Assembly: GCA_947452295.1 (NCBI GenBank)
Contig: CANGCK010000011.1
Location: forward strand, 1-64,000
DNA length: 64,000 nucleotides
Direction: 5' to 3'
Source of the DNA: Sphingobacteriia bacterium
GTDB lineage: Bacteria; Bacteroidota; Bacteroidia; Chitinophagales; Chitinophagaceae
The position numbers and the translations under genes are program-made. The notes under the pieces were generated by a model. It had not been told where the DNA came from and ran no database searches. It saw nothing but the letters and a program-made list of their open reading frames with translations. Positions 9,550 through 19,257 of this stretch are shown in pieces. How positions within the stretch are numbered: position 1 is the first letter of the stretch; each line of letters opens with the position of its first letter.

Positions 9550-10683
9550 ATGAACATATTAATAACTGGTGGTGCTGGATTTATTGGCTCATCACTTGCG
9601 ATGGCACTCACAGCAAAAAATCATACTGTTACGGTATTAGACAATTTATCAGAACAGATTCATGGTATAAATGCAGAAGTTACTTCTGAACTATATAATA
9701 AAATTAAGGATAAAGTTCACTTTGTTAAAGGTGACGTTAGGAATGAAGCAGATTGGCTGAAAGTGTTGCCTGGTCAAGATGTTGTTGTTCATTTAGCTGC
9801 TGAAACAGGTACAGGTCAATCAATGTACCAAATCAAGCATTATACCGATGTTAATATTAATGGAACCTCTATCCTACTGGATTTATTAGCCAACAATAAT
9901 TTTTCGGTTAAAAAGGTGGTAGTTGCCTCTTCAAGAGCTATTTATGGAGAAGGTAAATACTATTCTAAAAGCAATGGATTTGTTTTTCCTAATGGAAGGA
10001 AAAGGGATAACCTTACGAATGGATTATTTGAAATTTATTCTGAAGATAGTAGCGAACTATTAAAACCAGTTGCTACTGATGAGGATTCAACCATACATCC
10101 AACTTCTGTATACGGTATCACCAAACAAGTACAGGAAGAACTGATTATGACAGTTTGCCCGTCTATCAATATAGCAGCGGTCTCATTTAGGTATCAAAAT
10201 GTTTATGGCCCGGGCCAATCACTAAAAAATCCATACACAGGTATTTTGTCAATATTTTCAAATTTAATAAAACATAATCAATCAATTAATATTTTTGAGG
10301 ATGGTCTTGAAAGCAGGGATTTTGTATATATTGATGATGTAGTAAATGCTACGGTAGCTGGCATTGAACTAGAAAATGCCAATAATCAGGTTTTTAATGT
10401 TGGAATGGGAATTCCAACAACAGTAATTGATGTAGCTACTTCATTAATGATTGGATATAATAAGAAAGTTCCTCTAAACATTTCTGGAGATTTTAGAATT
10501 GGGGATATAAGACATAATTATGCAGATATCAGTAAATTAAAAAAATTACTTGATTTTACTCCATCAGTTACTTTTGATGAAGGGATAAAAAAATTTACAG
10601 ACTGGGTAAATGTGCAAGAATTTGAAATGATTAATTATGATCGTTCATTAATGGAAATGAAATCTAAAGGATTAATGAAATAA
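9550..10683 (+). CDS. NAD-dependent epimerase/dehydratase (dTDP-rhamnose 4-epimerase/WbiB-like group)
   Basis: MNILITGGAGFIGSSLA, SSRAIYGEGKYY, SVYGITKQVQEE (YxxxK), RYQNVYGPGQS. ORF track start at 9463 corrected. Confidence 0.82.
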   Translation: MNILITGGAGFIGSSLAMALTAKNHTVTVLDNLSEQIHGINAEVTSELYNKIKDKVHFVKGDVRNEADWLKVLPGQDVVVHLAAETGTGQSMYQIKHYTDVNINGTSILLDLLANNNFSVKKVVVASSRAIYGEGKYYSKSNGFVFPNGRKRDNLTNGLFEIYSEDSSELLKPVATDEDSTIHPTSVYGITKQVQEELIMTVCPSINIAAVSFRYQNVYGPGQSLKNPYTGILSIFSNLIKHNQSINIFEDGLESRDFVYIDDVVNATVAGIELENANNQVFNVGMGIPTTVIDVATSLMIGYNKKVPLNISGDFRIGDIRHNYADISKLKKLLDFTPSVTFDEGIKKFTDWVNVQEFEMINYDRSLMEMKSKGLMK

Positions 10684-10690
10684 CTTAATT

Positions 10691-11572
10691 ATGGCATCTT
10701 TAGCATTAATAACTGTACTTTATCATTCAGATGTTGTATTAGAAGATTTTTTTTCAAGTATTGCAATTCAAACTCATAAAGATTATACGCTTTACTTAAT
10801 TGACAATTCATTTAATACTAAAACAGAACAATTAATTATTGATTTAACATTAAAGTATTCAATTAACGCTTATAAGCACATTAATACGGGTGGGAATATT
10901 GGGGTGGCCGCTGGAAATAATATTGGAATCAAAAGAGCCCTGAATGATGGCTTTAATGATTTTATTTTGCTAAACAATGATATTGTTTTTAATCAGCATT
11001 TTCTTTTTTCAGAAATATTGCATTTAAGTAACACATACAAATTAATTACACCAAATATTTTGTATTTCGGTACCAATAAAATATGGATGGCTGGCGGTCA
11101 CATGGATTATTATAGAGCTCTGGGGGTTCATAATGGAATGGGAAATGATAATGAATTAGCTCCTTCTTCTGGATTAGTAACTTATGCACCAACATGCTTT
11201 TTATACATTCATTCAGCTGTTATAGAATCAATTGGGTTGATGGATGAGAAGTACTTTGCATATTATGACGATACCGATTTTATATTGCGTTGTTTAAGAA
11301 AATCTTATTTAATTTGGTATGAAAAATCATTAATCGTTTATCATAAAGTATCTACGTCAAGCGGTGGAGAAAATTCTCCATTTTATGCATATTATGGTTC
11401 AAGAAATAAAATATACTTTATTCGAAAAAATTTTAAAGGAATACACAAATACTTTTTACTTTTTTATACATTCATTACTAGAATTGGATTTTATATAAAA
11501 TACAATGCGCTTTGTAAAAAGAAGCTGTTACAGGGATTAAGAGATGGTATGATGATTGAGCTAACTAATTAG
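10691..11572 (+). CDS. Glycosyltransferase family 2 (rhamnosyltransferase-like)
   Basis: LITVLYHSDVVLEDFFSSI...NTGGNIGVAAGNNIGIKRAL...FILLNNDIVF...DEKYFAYYDDTDFILR. Confidence 0.87.
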   Translation: MASLALITVLYHSDVVLEDFFSSIAIQTHKDYTLYLIDNSFNTKTEQLIIDLTLKYSINAYKHINTGGNIGVAAGNNIGIKRALNDGFNDFILLNNDIVFNQHFLFSEILHLSNTYKLITPNILYFGTNKIWMAGGHMDYYRALGVHNGMGNDNELAPSSGLVTYAPTCFLYIHSAVIESIGLMDEKYFAYYDDTDFILRCLRKSYLIWYEKSLIVYHKVSTSSGGENSPFYAYYGSRNKIYFIRKNFKGIHKYFLLFYTFITRIGFYIKYNALCKKKLLQGLRDGMMIELTN

Positions 11573-12668
11573 TCAACAATTTATTTACAATATTTGACCA
11601 ATGATAGGTAGAATAATATTGAAGAGGGATTGATTCTTCATTGGTTGCTGCTTGGATTACAGCTTCCGCAAAACCTTCCCAATCATCATTACCTACAATT
11701 TTCAATTTGTCACCACACACTGATTTATCTACTCCCATTGCCCCATTGATTGTTGAAATTACGGTGGTATTCATCCCCAATGCCTCAATCATTTTTGTTT
11801 TTACCCCACCCCCTGAATTTACAGGATTTAAAAATACATCAGCAGCTTGTGTATACAAATCAATATCCTCCACATATCCTGCATAATATATATGCTCGTT
11901 ATTGTAAGATTTTAAATGGTTAAATTCATCGGGTAAATTTTTTCCCGCAACCAAAATAGTATAGTCAAACCCTCTATGCAGTAACAATGGATTGATTTTA
12001 AAAATAATGTCTTTTAATGCGTCGGTATTGGGTGCATAGTTCAACATGCCGTTAAAAAATAACAATGTAGATGAAGGATCAAATCCATGCAATGCACAAA
12101 CTTTTTCTTTACATTGCTGCTTATTTACTGGCACTCTATCTTGTATTATGCCGTAAGGGATGGTAATACATTTCCTTGCAGATATCCCCATTTTATTAAT
12201 CATCCAATCCCGATCTTCATCAGAAATACTAAAAACCATATCTGCATTGCGCAATACCCAAGTTTCATAGATTTTAAGCAAATACCACCAGGGTTTTCCC
12301 ATCGTTTTAAATCGAATATATTCAATGTTATGTGATCGAATAATCAATTTTACCCCTGATAGAAATTTCAACACAACACCCAACCAACCCATAAAAGGTT
12401 GTTCCATCATTACTACCTCTATTTGATGACTTTTTATAAAAGCCTTCAGCCTAAAAATTGCCGATAGGTCGGCATACTTCAATACCCCCTTTTTTAAGAG
12501 GGGATAAAGTGTATAGTTATTGGCTAATTGAACATCATTTTCATCAGTACCTACTACGCACAATCTCGTTTGCTTTCCTAAATACGCTAATAAAAGGGCA
12601 ATACATTTTTGTCCTCCTGATGTATAAGGTAGATACTTGTATGAAACTATATCAAGTACATTTTTCAC
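11565..12668 (-). CDS. Glycosyltransferase family 4
   Basis: YLPYTSGGQKCIALLLAYL...IIRSHNIEYIRFK...TIPYGI...ADVFLNPVNSGGGVKTKMIEALGMNTTVIST. Confidence 0.87.
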   Translation of the reverse strand: MKNVLDIVSYKYLPYTSGGQKCIALLLAYLGKQTRLCVVGTDENDVQLANNYTLYPLLKKGVLKYADLSAIFRLKAFIKSHQIEVVMMEQPFMGWLGVVLKFLSGVKLIIRSHNIEYIRFKTMGKPWWYLLKIYETWVLRNADMVFSISDEDRDWMINKMGISARKCITIPYGIIQDRVPVNKQQCKEKVCALHGFDPSSTLLFFNGMLNYAPNTDALKDIIFKINPLLLHRGFDYTILVAGKNLPDEFNHLKSYNNEHIYYAGYVEDIDLYTQAADVFLNPVNSGGGVKTKMIEALGMNTTVISTINGAMGVDKSVCGDKLKIVGNDDWEGFAEAVIQAATNEESIPLQYYSTYHWSNIVNKLLTN

Positions 12669-12673
12669 TTTAG

Positions 12674-15172
12674 CTATTGAGCTTTTTTTCTCAAGAAATA
12701 TTTTTTTCCAAAGGGTATTAAATTAGCTATTAACAATAACCAAATAACTGCATTTGCACCTGATGCTAATGGCACAGTTTTATAAAACGAATCTGGTTTA
12801 AACTCAAATTTAATATCGTGCTTTCCTGCTGGTATTTCAAGCCCTCTCAACACATAGTTGGTTTTATGTATAGTTGTTTCTTTACCATCAATATATGCCT
12901 TCCAACCCTTCTTATAATACACTTCACTAAATACAGCAAAATTATTGGCAGTGCTATTAGATTGATAAAATACTCTATCGTGATCATTTTTTACCAACCA
13001 TACAGAATCTCCCGAATTTCTTGCTATTTTTATGGTGAGATCTGCTTCTACTATGGCTGTATCCTTAATTTTCAAATTATCTAATCCCGACATTACTTTC
13101 GCAGGATTTTTTTCTGTTCTAACCGCTCCAACTATCCAACAAGGCCCCGCTGCATCATTATTTACCTGATAGGTTGGTTGGCCTGTTTGCTGATTGGTGA
13201 AAATAAAATACTTAGTATTCAACATATTGATCACTGGCATACAATTCGGGAATTTATACAACTGTTTTTCTATCAAATCTTGATAGATACTTAATTTAGC
13301 AGCATGGTACCCTCCTATTGATTGATGGAATGCCGAACTTAAATTGTTGCCATTAAATGCGCTTTGTACACCCTGTGTTAAATCAAATACCCTATAATTA
13401 CTGGTATCTTTGTTTATTTCAATATTGTGTGGGGCAGGTACGAATGTTTGATCATTTTCTTCTTTATCCTGAAAGTTTTTTTCACTTAAATATTTAGTAT
13501 CAATTGCAAATAAATCAATTAAAGAGAATAATCCAATTATAGCCAATGCAATACTTGATTTGATGTATTTCTTAATAAATAACCAAATAGCTGCGGCTGC
13601 TATAGAAACATAAAATAAACTGCGTAAAAAATCAGATAATAATAAACCTTTTCTATCTTCTTGTAATGCATTAACAAAACTCTTTACTTGAGGTAAAATA
13701 GCATCTCTTTGTTGGGCATTTTGAATTTGACTAACCTGACTAATTAAATTTTTATCATTTTCAGTCGAAAAATCAGCAGTCAAATAAATCAATATAGCCA
13801 AAATAAAGACTCCGGCAACAACATAGAGTCCTTTTTTATATTTATTTAATGAAGCTTTCAATGCATCTTCAAATAATATTTGTTGGGCAGCAATTACGGC
13901 ACTCATTGCAAAAATGAAAGTAGGAACTACCATAATCATACTAGGTGCCCTGAACTTGTTATAGTAAGGCAAATGATCTAACAAGAAAACACTGAATTGT
14001 TCAAAATAAGAACCCCAACTCATCATAAATGTCAAAATAGTAGCACTAATCATCCACCATTTGTGCTTATTAGGTACTATGCTGAATCCAAGAATAGCTA
14101 AAAAGCAAATAATTGCACCAGAATAAGGTGGACCTGAAGTTCCAGAAGTTATACCGCCCCAATAAAATTGTAAATAACCTTGAATTTGTTTAGATAAATC
14201 CGGAGGCATTTGTTGCAATACTTCAATTGCTTTCGATTTATCTTGCGGAACTTCTAGATTAGCAGAACTCCCACCATAAATCATTGGAAACATCATTACC
14301 AGCGGTTCTGTTTTATAAAAACTATAACTCAAGGCATAGTCTTTACTTAATCCAGTCTTTGTATTTTTGCTTGTTGAATCAGCTAACACACTTCCTCCCC
14401 TAATGGTTTCCTTTGAGTATTCCATTGTTGTAGCTAATATTACAACGCAAGTAGTTAAACCTATTAGTATCCCAACGATAGCCAGACCAAAAGATGTTAT
14501 AAGGTGCTTGTATCTTTTTTCTTTTATAAATGTAATTAAATATGCCAATGACATAAAACCAACAATTATAAACGCATAATAGGTTATTTGTAAGTGATTC
14601 ACAGAAACCATTAATCCAGTAAATAATGCTGTTAACCCTAGACCAAGTATAAATTTTCTTTCATATAATAATATCAAAGAACCCACAAATGCAGGCATAT
14701 AGGCAAGAGCGAGCATTTTAGTTTCGTGACCAACAGCTACTAAAATCGGATTATATGTTGCAAATGCATATGTTAATGATCCAATTATACCTAAGTATGG
14801 GTTAATTGTTAAAACTTGAGTAAGAATATAAAAACAAATACAAGCTAAAATAAAAAATGAAAAAGGTTTAGGTAAACCAAAAATCAATGAATCTGCAATA
14901 ATACCAACTGAAAAAGGGCTAGGAATATACATTCCAATCTGATAACCCGGCATCCCACTGAACATTCCATTTGACCACAAAGGTGTGTTTTCGATACCAT
15001 GTTGATCTGCATATTTACGTTGGTCTTCATACATTGCTTTCCACTGGGTAATATCAGTCTGTTGTAAAACTTTACCATCTAAAGCTGGTTTGCAATAAAT
15101 TATAGCAACTAAAATAAATGTTACAATTGCAATTAAATGCGGATAAATCTTTTTGAAGTCTAGCTTAATCAT
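12674..15172 (-). CDS. YfhO-family multi-pass membrane protein
   Basis: 832 aa, multiple TM segments, N-terminal QQTDITQWKAMYEDQRKY and C-terminal FSEVYYKKGWKAYIDGKETTIHKTNYVLRGLEIPAGKHDIKFEF. Confidence 0.85.
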   Translation of the reverse strand: MIKLDFKKIYPHLIAIVTFILVAIIYCKPALDGKVLQQTDITQWKAMYEDQRKYADQHGIENTPLWSNGMFSGMPGYQIGMYIPSPFSVGIIADSLIFGLPKPFSFFILACICFYILTQVLTINPYLGIIGSLTYAFATYNPILVAVGHETKMLALAYMPAFVGSLILLYERKFILGLGLTALFTGLMVSVNHLQITYYAFIIVGFMSLAYLITFIKEKRYKHLITSFGLAIVGILIGLTTCVVILATTMEYSKETIRGGSVLADSTSKNTKTGLSKDYALSYSFYKTEPLVMMFPMIYGGSSANLEVPQDKSKAIEVLQQMPPDLSKQIQGYLQFYWGGITSGTSGPPYSGAIICFLAILGFSIVPNKHKWWMISATILTFMMSWGSYFEQFSVFLLDHLPYYNKFRAPSMIMVVPTFIFAMSAVIAAQQILFEDALKASLNKYKKGLYVVAGVFILAILIYLTADFSTENDKNLISQVSQIQNAQQRDAILPQVKSFVNALQEDRKGLLLSDFLRSLFYVSIAAAAIWLFIKKYIKSSIALAIIGLFSLIDLFAIDTKYLSEKNFQDKEENDQTFVPAPHNIEINKDTSNYRVFDLTQGVQSAFNGNNLSSAFHQSIGGYHAAKLSIYQDLIEKQLYKFPNCMPVINMLNTKYFIFTNQQTGQPTYQVNNDAAGPCWIVGAVRTEKNPAKVMSGLDNLKIKDTAIVEADLTIKIARNSGDSVWLVKNDHDRVFYQSNSTANNFAVFSEVYYKKGWKAYIDGKETTIHKTNYVLRGLEIPAGKHDIKFEFKPDSFYKTVPLASGANAVIWLLLIANLIPFGKKYFLRKKAQ

Positions 15173-15235
15173 TTATTATAAATTATTAATTCAAATATAT
15201 TAAAATTACTGTCTATCAAGTGGGTTATTTAGTAT

Positions 15236-16657
15236 TTATTGTATCAATACATCCTTAATTTTACCTTCTTCCTGGTATTCAATATCTGTATTAATTTCCC
15301 ATAAATCTATTTTAGTACCATTTATTATTTTATCGGCAGCTAATAAACCCATTAATATAGAATGATCTTGATTATTGTATTTAAATGAACCATATCTACC
15401 AATTGGATATAAATTTTCAATCGTATCTAAATGTTTTTCAACCATAGATAAATGTTTTTGGTAACCTGTTTCATAAACCGGATAACAACGAGGAACACGC
15501 ATTACAAAATCATTGATTATATTGGCTTCTTGGGGTAATAATTTTAATAAATTAATTTCTTTTTTAGCCAAATCAGCAAGAAATTGGTCAGAAGCACTCC
15601 ATATTGCATCTTGATCAAAAGACCAGAATTCTAAACAAATAATGGTTGTTTGCTTCTCTCCATATAATTCCTTACTCCAGTTTCTAAAATTTGTAATTCT
15701 ACCATGTTTAACCTCAGGTGAATGAACATAAATCCAGTTGTCTTCAAATAAATTAATCGCATCCACCTCTAAATAAACCAAAAGCGTATTTCTAAAATAT
15801 AATTTTTTGGCAGCTTCAATTATTGGTAGTGGGGTATTAACCAATCCTTCTACCAATATGGTTAAAGGCATAGTGGAAACTACCATATCCGCAAGTTGAT
15901 GCGTTCCATCCATCAGTTCAATACCAATAACTTTGTTGTTGGCATCCTGTATCACTTTCTTTACGGGTTTATTCAAATATACTTGCCCCCCATTTTGCTG
16001 AATAAATTCAGCTGCTCGCTCATAAATTACTCCAGTTCCATGATTAGGGTATGCAAATTGATCAACCAATGTTTTGTGTTTATTACCAATATTGCCAATT
16101 AATGCACTTTTTACTGCTTCCCACAATGAAAGTGATTTAATTCTTTGTGCCGCCCAATCGGCATCAATTTTAGAACAAGGAATACCCCACAATTTTTCAG
16201 AATAATTTTTGAAAAATATTTCGAATAATTTTTTCCCGAATTTATTAGTAACCCATTCTTCAAATGTGGTAGGATTTTTAATGGGAGATAGTTGAACTTT
16301 AATGTATTCCCAAAGAATTTGAAAAATCGTTAGAAATGGAAGATTAGTAAGTACGTTAAATAATTTAATGGGATAATTAAAAAATGTATTCAAATAATAA
16401 ATACGTGTTAACCTGTTAACCAATGTAAAATCATCCTTAATTAAATGCGTAAAAAAAGCATTTATTTTTTTTTCTTTCGAAAAAAAACGATGTGGACCAA
16501 CATCTACCTTTTGCCCCCATAACTCAAAGCTACGAGCCATCCCCCCAATGTAAGGAGATGATTCAAACACTTCTACAGCATAACCAGCTTTACTCAATTC
16601 ATAACCACAACTAACACCTGCTGGCCCTGCGCCTATTATTATAACTTTTTTATTCAT
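15236..16657 (-). CDS. FAD-dependent NAD(P)-binding oxidoreductase (protoporphyrinogen oxidase/UDP-galactopyranose mutase-like)
   Basis: KKVIIIGAGPAGVSCGYELSKAGYAVEVFESSPYIGGMARSF...VGPHRFFSK...YPIGRYGSFKYNNQDHSILMGL. Confidence 0.85.
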   Translation of the reverse strand: MNKKVIIIGAGPAGVSCGYELSKAGYAVEVFESSPYIGGMARSFELWGQKVDVGPHRFFSKEKKINAFFTHLIKDDFTLVNRLTRIYYLNTFFNYPIKLFNVLTNLPFLTIFQILWEYIKVQLSPIKNPTTFEEWVTNKFGKKLFEIFFKNYSEKLWGIPCSKIDADWAAQRIKSLSLWEAVKSALIGNIGNKHKTLVDQFAYPNHGTGVIYERAAEFIQQNGGQVYLNKPVKKVIQDANNKVIGIELMDGTHQLADMVVSTMPLTILVEGLVNTPLPIIEAAKKLYFRNTLLVYLEVDAINLFEDNWIYVHSPEVKHGRITNFRNWSKELYGEKQTTIICLEFWSFDQDAIWSASDQFLADLAKKEINLLKLLPQEANIINDFVMRVPRCYPVYETGYQKHLSMVEKHLDTIENLYPIGRYGSFKYNNQDHSILMGLLAADKIINGTKIDLWEINTDIEYQEEGKIKDVLIQ

Positions 16658-16673
16658 AAATTTCTTGGCTATT

Positions 16674-16964
16674 TCATGTAAATAATGAACATTTTATTTT
16701 TTGATTTCTAAATAGTGTTGAATTTCCAGTTAACTTATTTAGAAAATTACTAAAATGAAATGTCAACATCTGCATTAATATAAATACTGTAAATAAATTG
16801 AGAAAAGGTAATCGTAAATATTGAATGAAATTATATATAATGCTTATCGCTAAACTCAGCAATAGCCACATTTTATTTTCTATAACAAAGAAAGAAAACA
16901 AATATTGACATGGTTTTAACATGAGGAATTGGTTGAGATAGCCTATAATTAAATAAGCGAGCAA
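16674..16964 (-). CDS. Small hydrophobic membrane protein of unknown function
   Basis: 96-aa ORF with several predicted hydrophobic helices, co-directional with and 16 bp upstream of the FAD oxidoreductase gene. Confidence 0.3.
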   Translation of the reverse strand: MLAYLIIGYLNQFLMLKPCQYLFSFFVIENKMWLLLSLAISIIYNFIQYLRLPFLNLFTVFILMQMLTFHFSNFLNKLTGNSTLFRNQKIKCSLFT

Positions 16965-17060
16965 TATTACATAATATTTTACATATTATTTTTTCTAAAA
17001 TTTCAATGCAATGAAAGTAGATTTATTGTATTCTAATTTTAAATCCCTTTAATACAAATA

Positions 17061-17091
17061 AAAAAGGCAACCTATTACAAGATTGCCTTTT
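17061..17091 (-). terminator. Intrinsic terminator of tRNA-Pro
   Basis: Inverted repeat AAAAGGCAA...TTGCCTTTT followed on the minus strand by a T-run. Confidence 0.7.
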
Positions 17092-17102
17092 GGTATTTAT
17101 TG

Positions 17103-17176
17103 TCGGGACGACAAGATTTGAACTTGCGACCCCACGCCCCCCAGACGTGTGCGCTACCGGGCTGCGCTACGTCCCG
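17103..17176 (-). tRNA. tRNA-Pro (anticodon GGG)
   Basis: Minus strand CGGGACGTAGCGCAGCCCGGTAGCGCACACGTCTGGGGGGCGTGGGGTCGCAAGTTCAAATCTTGTCGTCCCGA; cloverleaf with anticodon loop CTGGGGG; CCA not encoded. Confidence 0.95.
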
Positions 17177-17355
17177 AAAATAAACACATTTTAAATGTGG
17201 GTTGCAAATATACGATTAAAACAAATTTTCACGGTATATTGCATTAAATTTTCAATTATTGCATGAATTAAGCCTTAATATAATATTGTGAATTTATTTC
17301 CTGCAATTATTTAAGGCCTATTACTTGTGAAATAAAATATAATAGATATAAACAG

Positions 17356-18618
17356 ATGAATATTCTATTAAAGCATGTACTCATTGCCGATGTAAACTCC
17401 CCATTTAATGGGAAAAATGTTGATTTGTTGGTACAAAACAACCTAATTACTAAAATTGAGGACAATATTGTTGCTATTGCCGATGTGATAATTGATGAGC
17501 TTAATTTAACTGTTTCCCCAGGTTGGGTGGATGTTTTTTCTCACTTTTGCGATCCAGGTTTTGAATTCAAAGAAACACTTGAAACAGGTGCTGCAGCAGC
17601 TGCTGCAGGGGGGTTTACCCGTGTTTTTACCTTACCTAATACCAGCCCAATTGCCGATAACAAATCAACAATAGAATATATTGCCTTAAAATCACATCAA
17701 CTGCCAATATATATTCACCCTATTGGAGCCATAACTAAAAAAACAGAAGGTAAAGAATTGGCGGAAATGTATGATATGAGAAGTAGTGGTTCGATTGGAT
17801 TTTCAGATGGTCTGCTTCCTGTTCAATCGCCCGGTTTATTTATAAAAGCCCTGCAGTATGTTAAAGCGTTTGATGGCGTTTTAATTCAGGTACCCATCGA
17901 TAAAAGTATTGGTGCTTCCGGATTAATGAATGAAGGAATTATTTCTACTCAACTTGGCTTGCCTGGCATACCATCTATTGCAGAAGAAAGCATAATCAAA
18001 AGAGATATTGAACTTGCTCATTATGCAGGTTCGAAAATACATTTTACAGGAATTACTACCTATCAATCACTTCAATTAATCAAAACTGCTAAAAATGCAG
18101 GTATAGCTGTAACTTGCAGTGTTACCCCTTATCATTTGTTTTTTAGCGAGGAAGATTTACAAGAATACAACACCTATTTAAAAGTAAATCCGCCCCTTCG
18201 TAAACATACGGATATGATGGCTCTTAGAGAAGGAATAATTGATGGAACCATCGATTGTATTGCATCTCATCACTTACCACAAGATACCGATCATAAAATT
18301 TGTGAATTTGAATATGCCGATTTTGGCATGACTGGTTTAGAAACTTCATTTGCGGTTATTAATCATTTATTTCCTCAAATAGCTACTAATCGATTAATTG
18401 AATTGTATAGTAATAATGCCAGATCAATTTTTGGATTACCCAACAATTGCATAAATGTTGGAAATATTGCAGAATTAACTATTTTTAATAGAAATGGACT
18501 TACAGCATTGAATCAACACAATAAAAAAAGCAAATCCATAAATAGTGCATTTAATAATATTGCTTTAAATGGTTCAGTAAAGGGCATAATTAATAAAGGT
18601 AATTTCATCAGCAGTTAA
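17356..18618 (+). CDS. Dihydroorotase-like amidohydrolase, probably non-catalytic
   Basis: Class I DHOase architecture (DPGFEFKETLETGAAAAAAGGFTRVFTLPNTSP, CSVTPYHLFF, LKVNPPLR) but metal-ligand motif DxHxH replaced by DVFSH. Confidence 0.85.
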   Translation: MNILLKHVLIADVNSPFNGKNVDLLVQNNLITKIEDNIVAIADVIIDELNLTVSPGWVDVFSHFCDPGFEFKETLETGAAAAAAGGFTRVFTLPNTSPIADNKSTIEYIALKSHQLPIYIHPIGAITKKTEGKELAEMYDMRSSGSIGFSDGLLPVQSPGLFIKALQYVKAFDGVLIQVPIDKSIGASGLMNEGIISTQLGLPGIPSIAEESIIKRDIELAHYAGSKIHFTGITTYQSLQLIKTAKNAGIAVTCSVTPYHLFFSEEDLQEYNTYLKVNPPLRKHTDMMALREGIIDGTIDCIASHHLPQDTDHKICEFEYADFGMTGLETSFAVINHLFPQIATNRLIELYSNNARSIFGLPNNCINVGNIAELTIFNRNGLTALNQHNKKSKSINSAFNNIALNGSVKGIINKGNFISS

Positions 18619-18714
18619 TCAAAATGTTAATAGAATTAAGCCAAATAGTAAGCATACAATAAACAATATTTATTGGCAATTAATAGGTAGATTTTTAACT
18701 ATAAAAACAAACAC

Positions 18715-19248
18715 ATGAAATCAAACATCATCAATGAAGGAATTAAATTTGGATTAATATGCGGCTTATCTGCTGTATTAATTATGTTTGGCAGCTGGAC
18801 ATTAGGTATTAAAACCTATATTAATGTTCAATTTTATAGCACTTTCATACCATACATGATTGTAATACTTTTAATTGGTGGTTTTCAATTGAGAAAACAA
18901 AACAATGAATTATTAACTTTTGCCGATGCACTTAAATTTAATTTTTTATCGTACGTTATTGCAGCAGTAATCGTTGCGATATCAACCTATATTTTATATA
19001 ATATCATCGATAAAGGTCTAACCCAACAATCAGCAGAAATTGCTTTAGAAAAATCAAGGGCTATCATGGAAAAAATGGGATCTAGTGAAGAAGACATTGA
19101 AAAAGCCCTTAAAAGTTCAAAAGAAAGCATGCAGGACACTGGTTTTAAGAAAATTTTATTAGGAACTGGATTAGGTCTTATTTGGGATTTTGTAAAATCA
19201 TTATTGCTGTCTCTTGTTATTAGAAAAGAAGAAAAATTTGAAGCTTAA
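18715..19248 (+). CDS. DUF4199 domain-containing membrane protein
   Basis: INEGIKFGLICGLSAVLIMFGSW...YMIVILLIGGFQLRKQNNELLTFADALKFNFLSYVIAA, plus position between DHOase-like and GT2 genes. Confidence 0.75.
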   Translation: MKSNIINEGIKFGLICGLSAVLIMFGSWTLGIKTYINVQFYSTFIPYMIVILLIGGFQLRKQNNELLTFADALKFNFLSYVIAAVIVAISTYILYNIIDKGLTQQSAEIALEKSRAIMEKMGSSEEDIEKALKSSKESMQDTGFKKILLGTGLGLIWDFVKSLLLSLVIRKEEKFEA

Positions 19249-19257
19249 ATTTTACCA

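Noticed and set aside
16674-16964. Calling the small hydrophobic ORF a GtrA flippase
   Set aside because: No clear GtrA motif by eye; kept only as a hypothetical membrane protein.
17176-17212. Promoter for tRNA-Pro (minus-strand TATATTTG at 17205-17212)
   Set aside because: The -7 match is good, but no TTTG/TTG occurs at the 19-nt spacing, so it is not listed as a full promoter.
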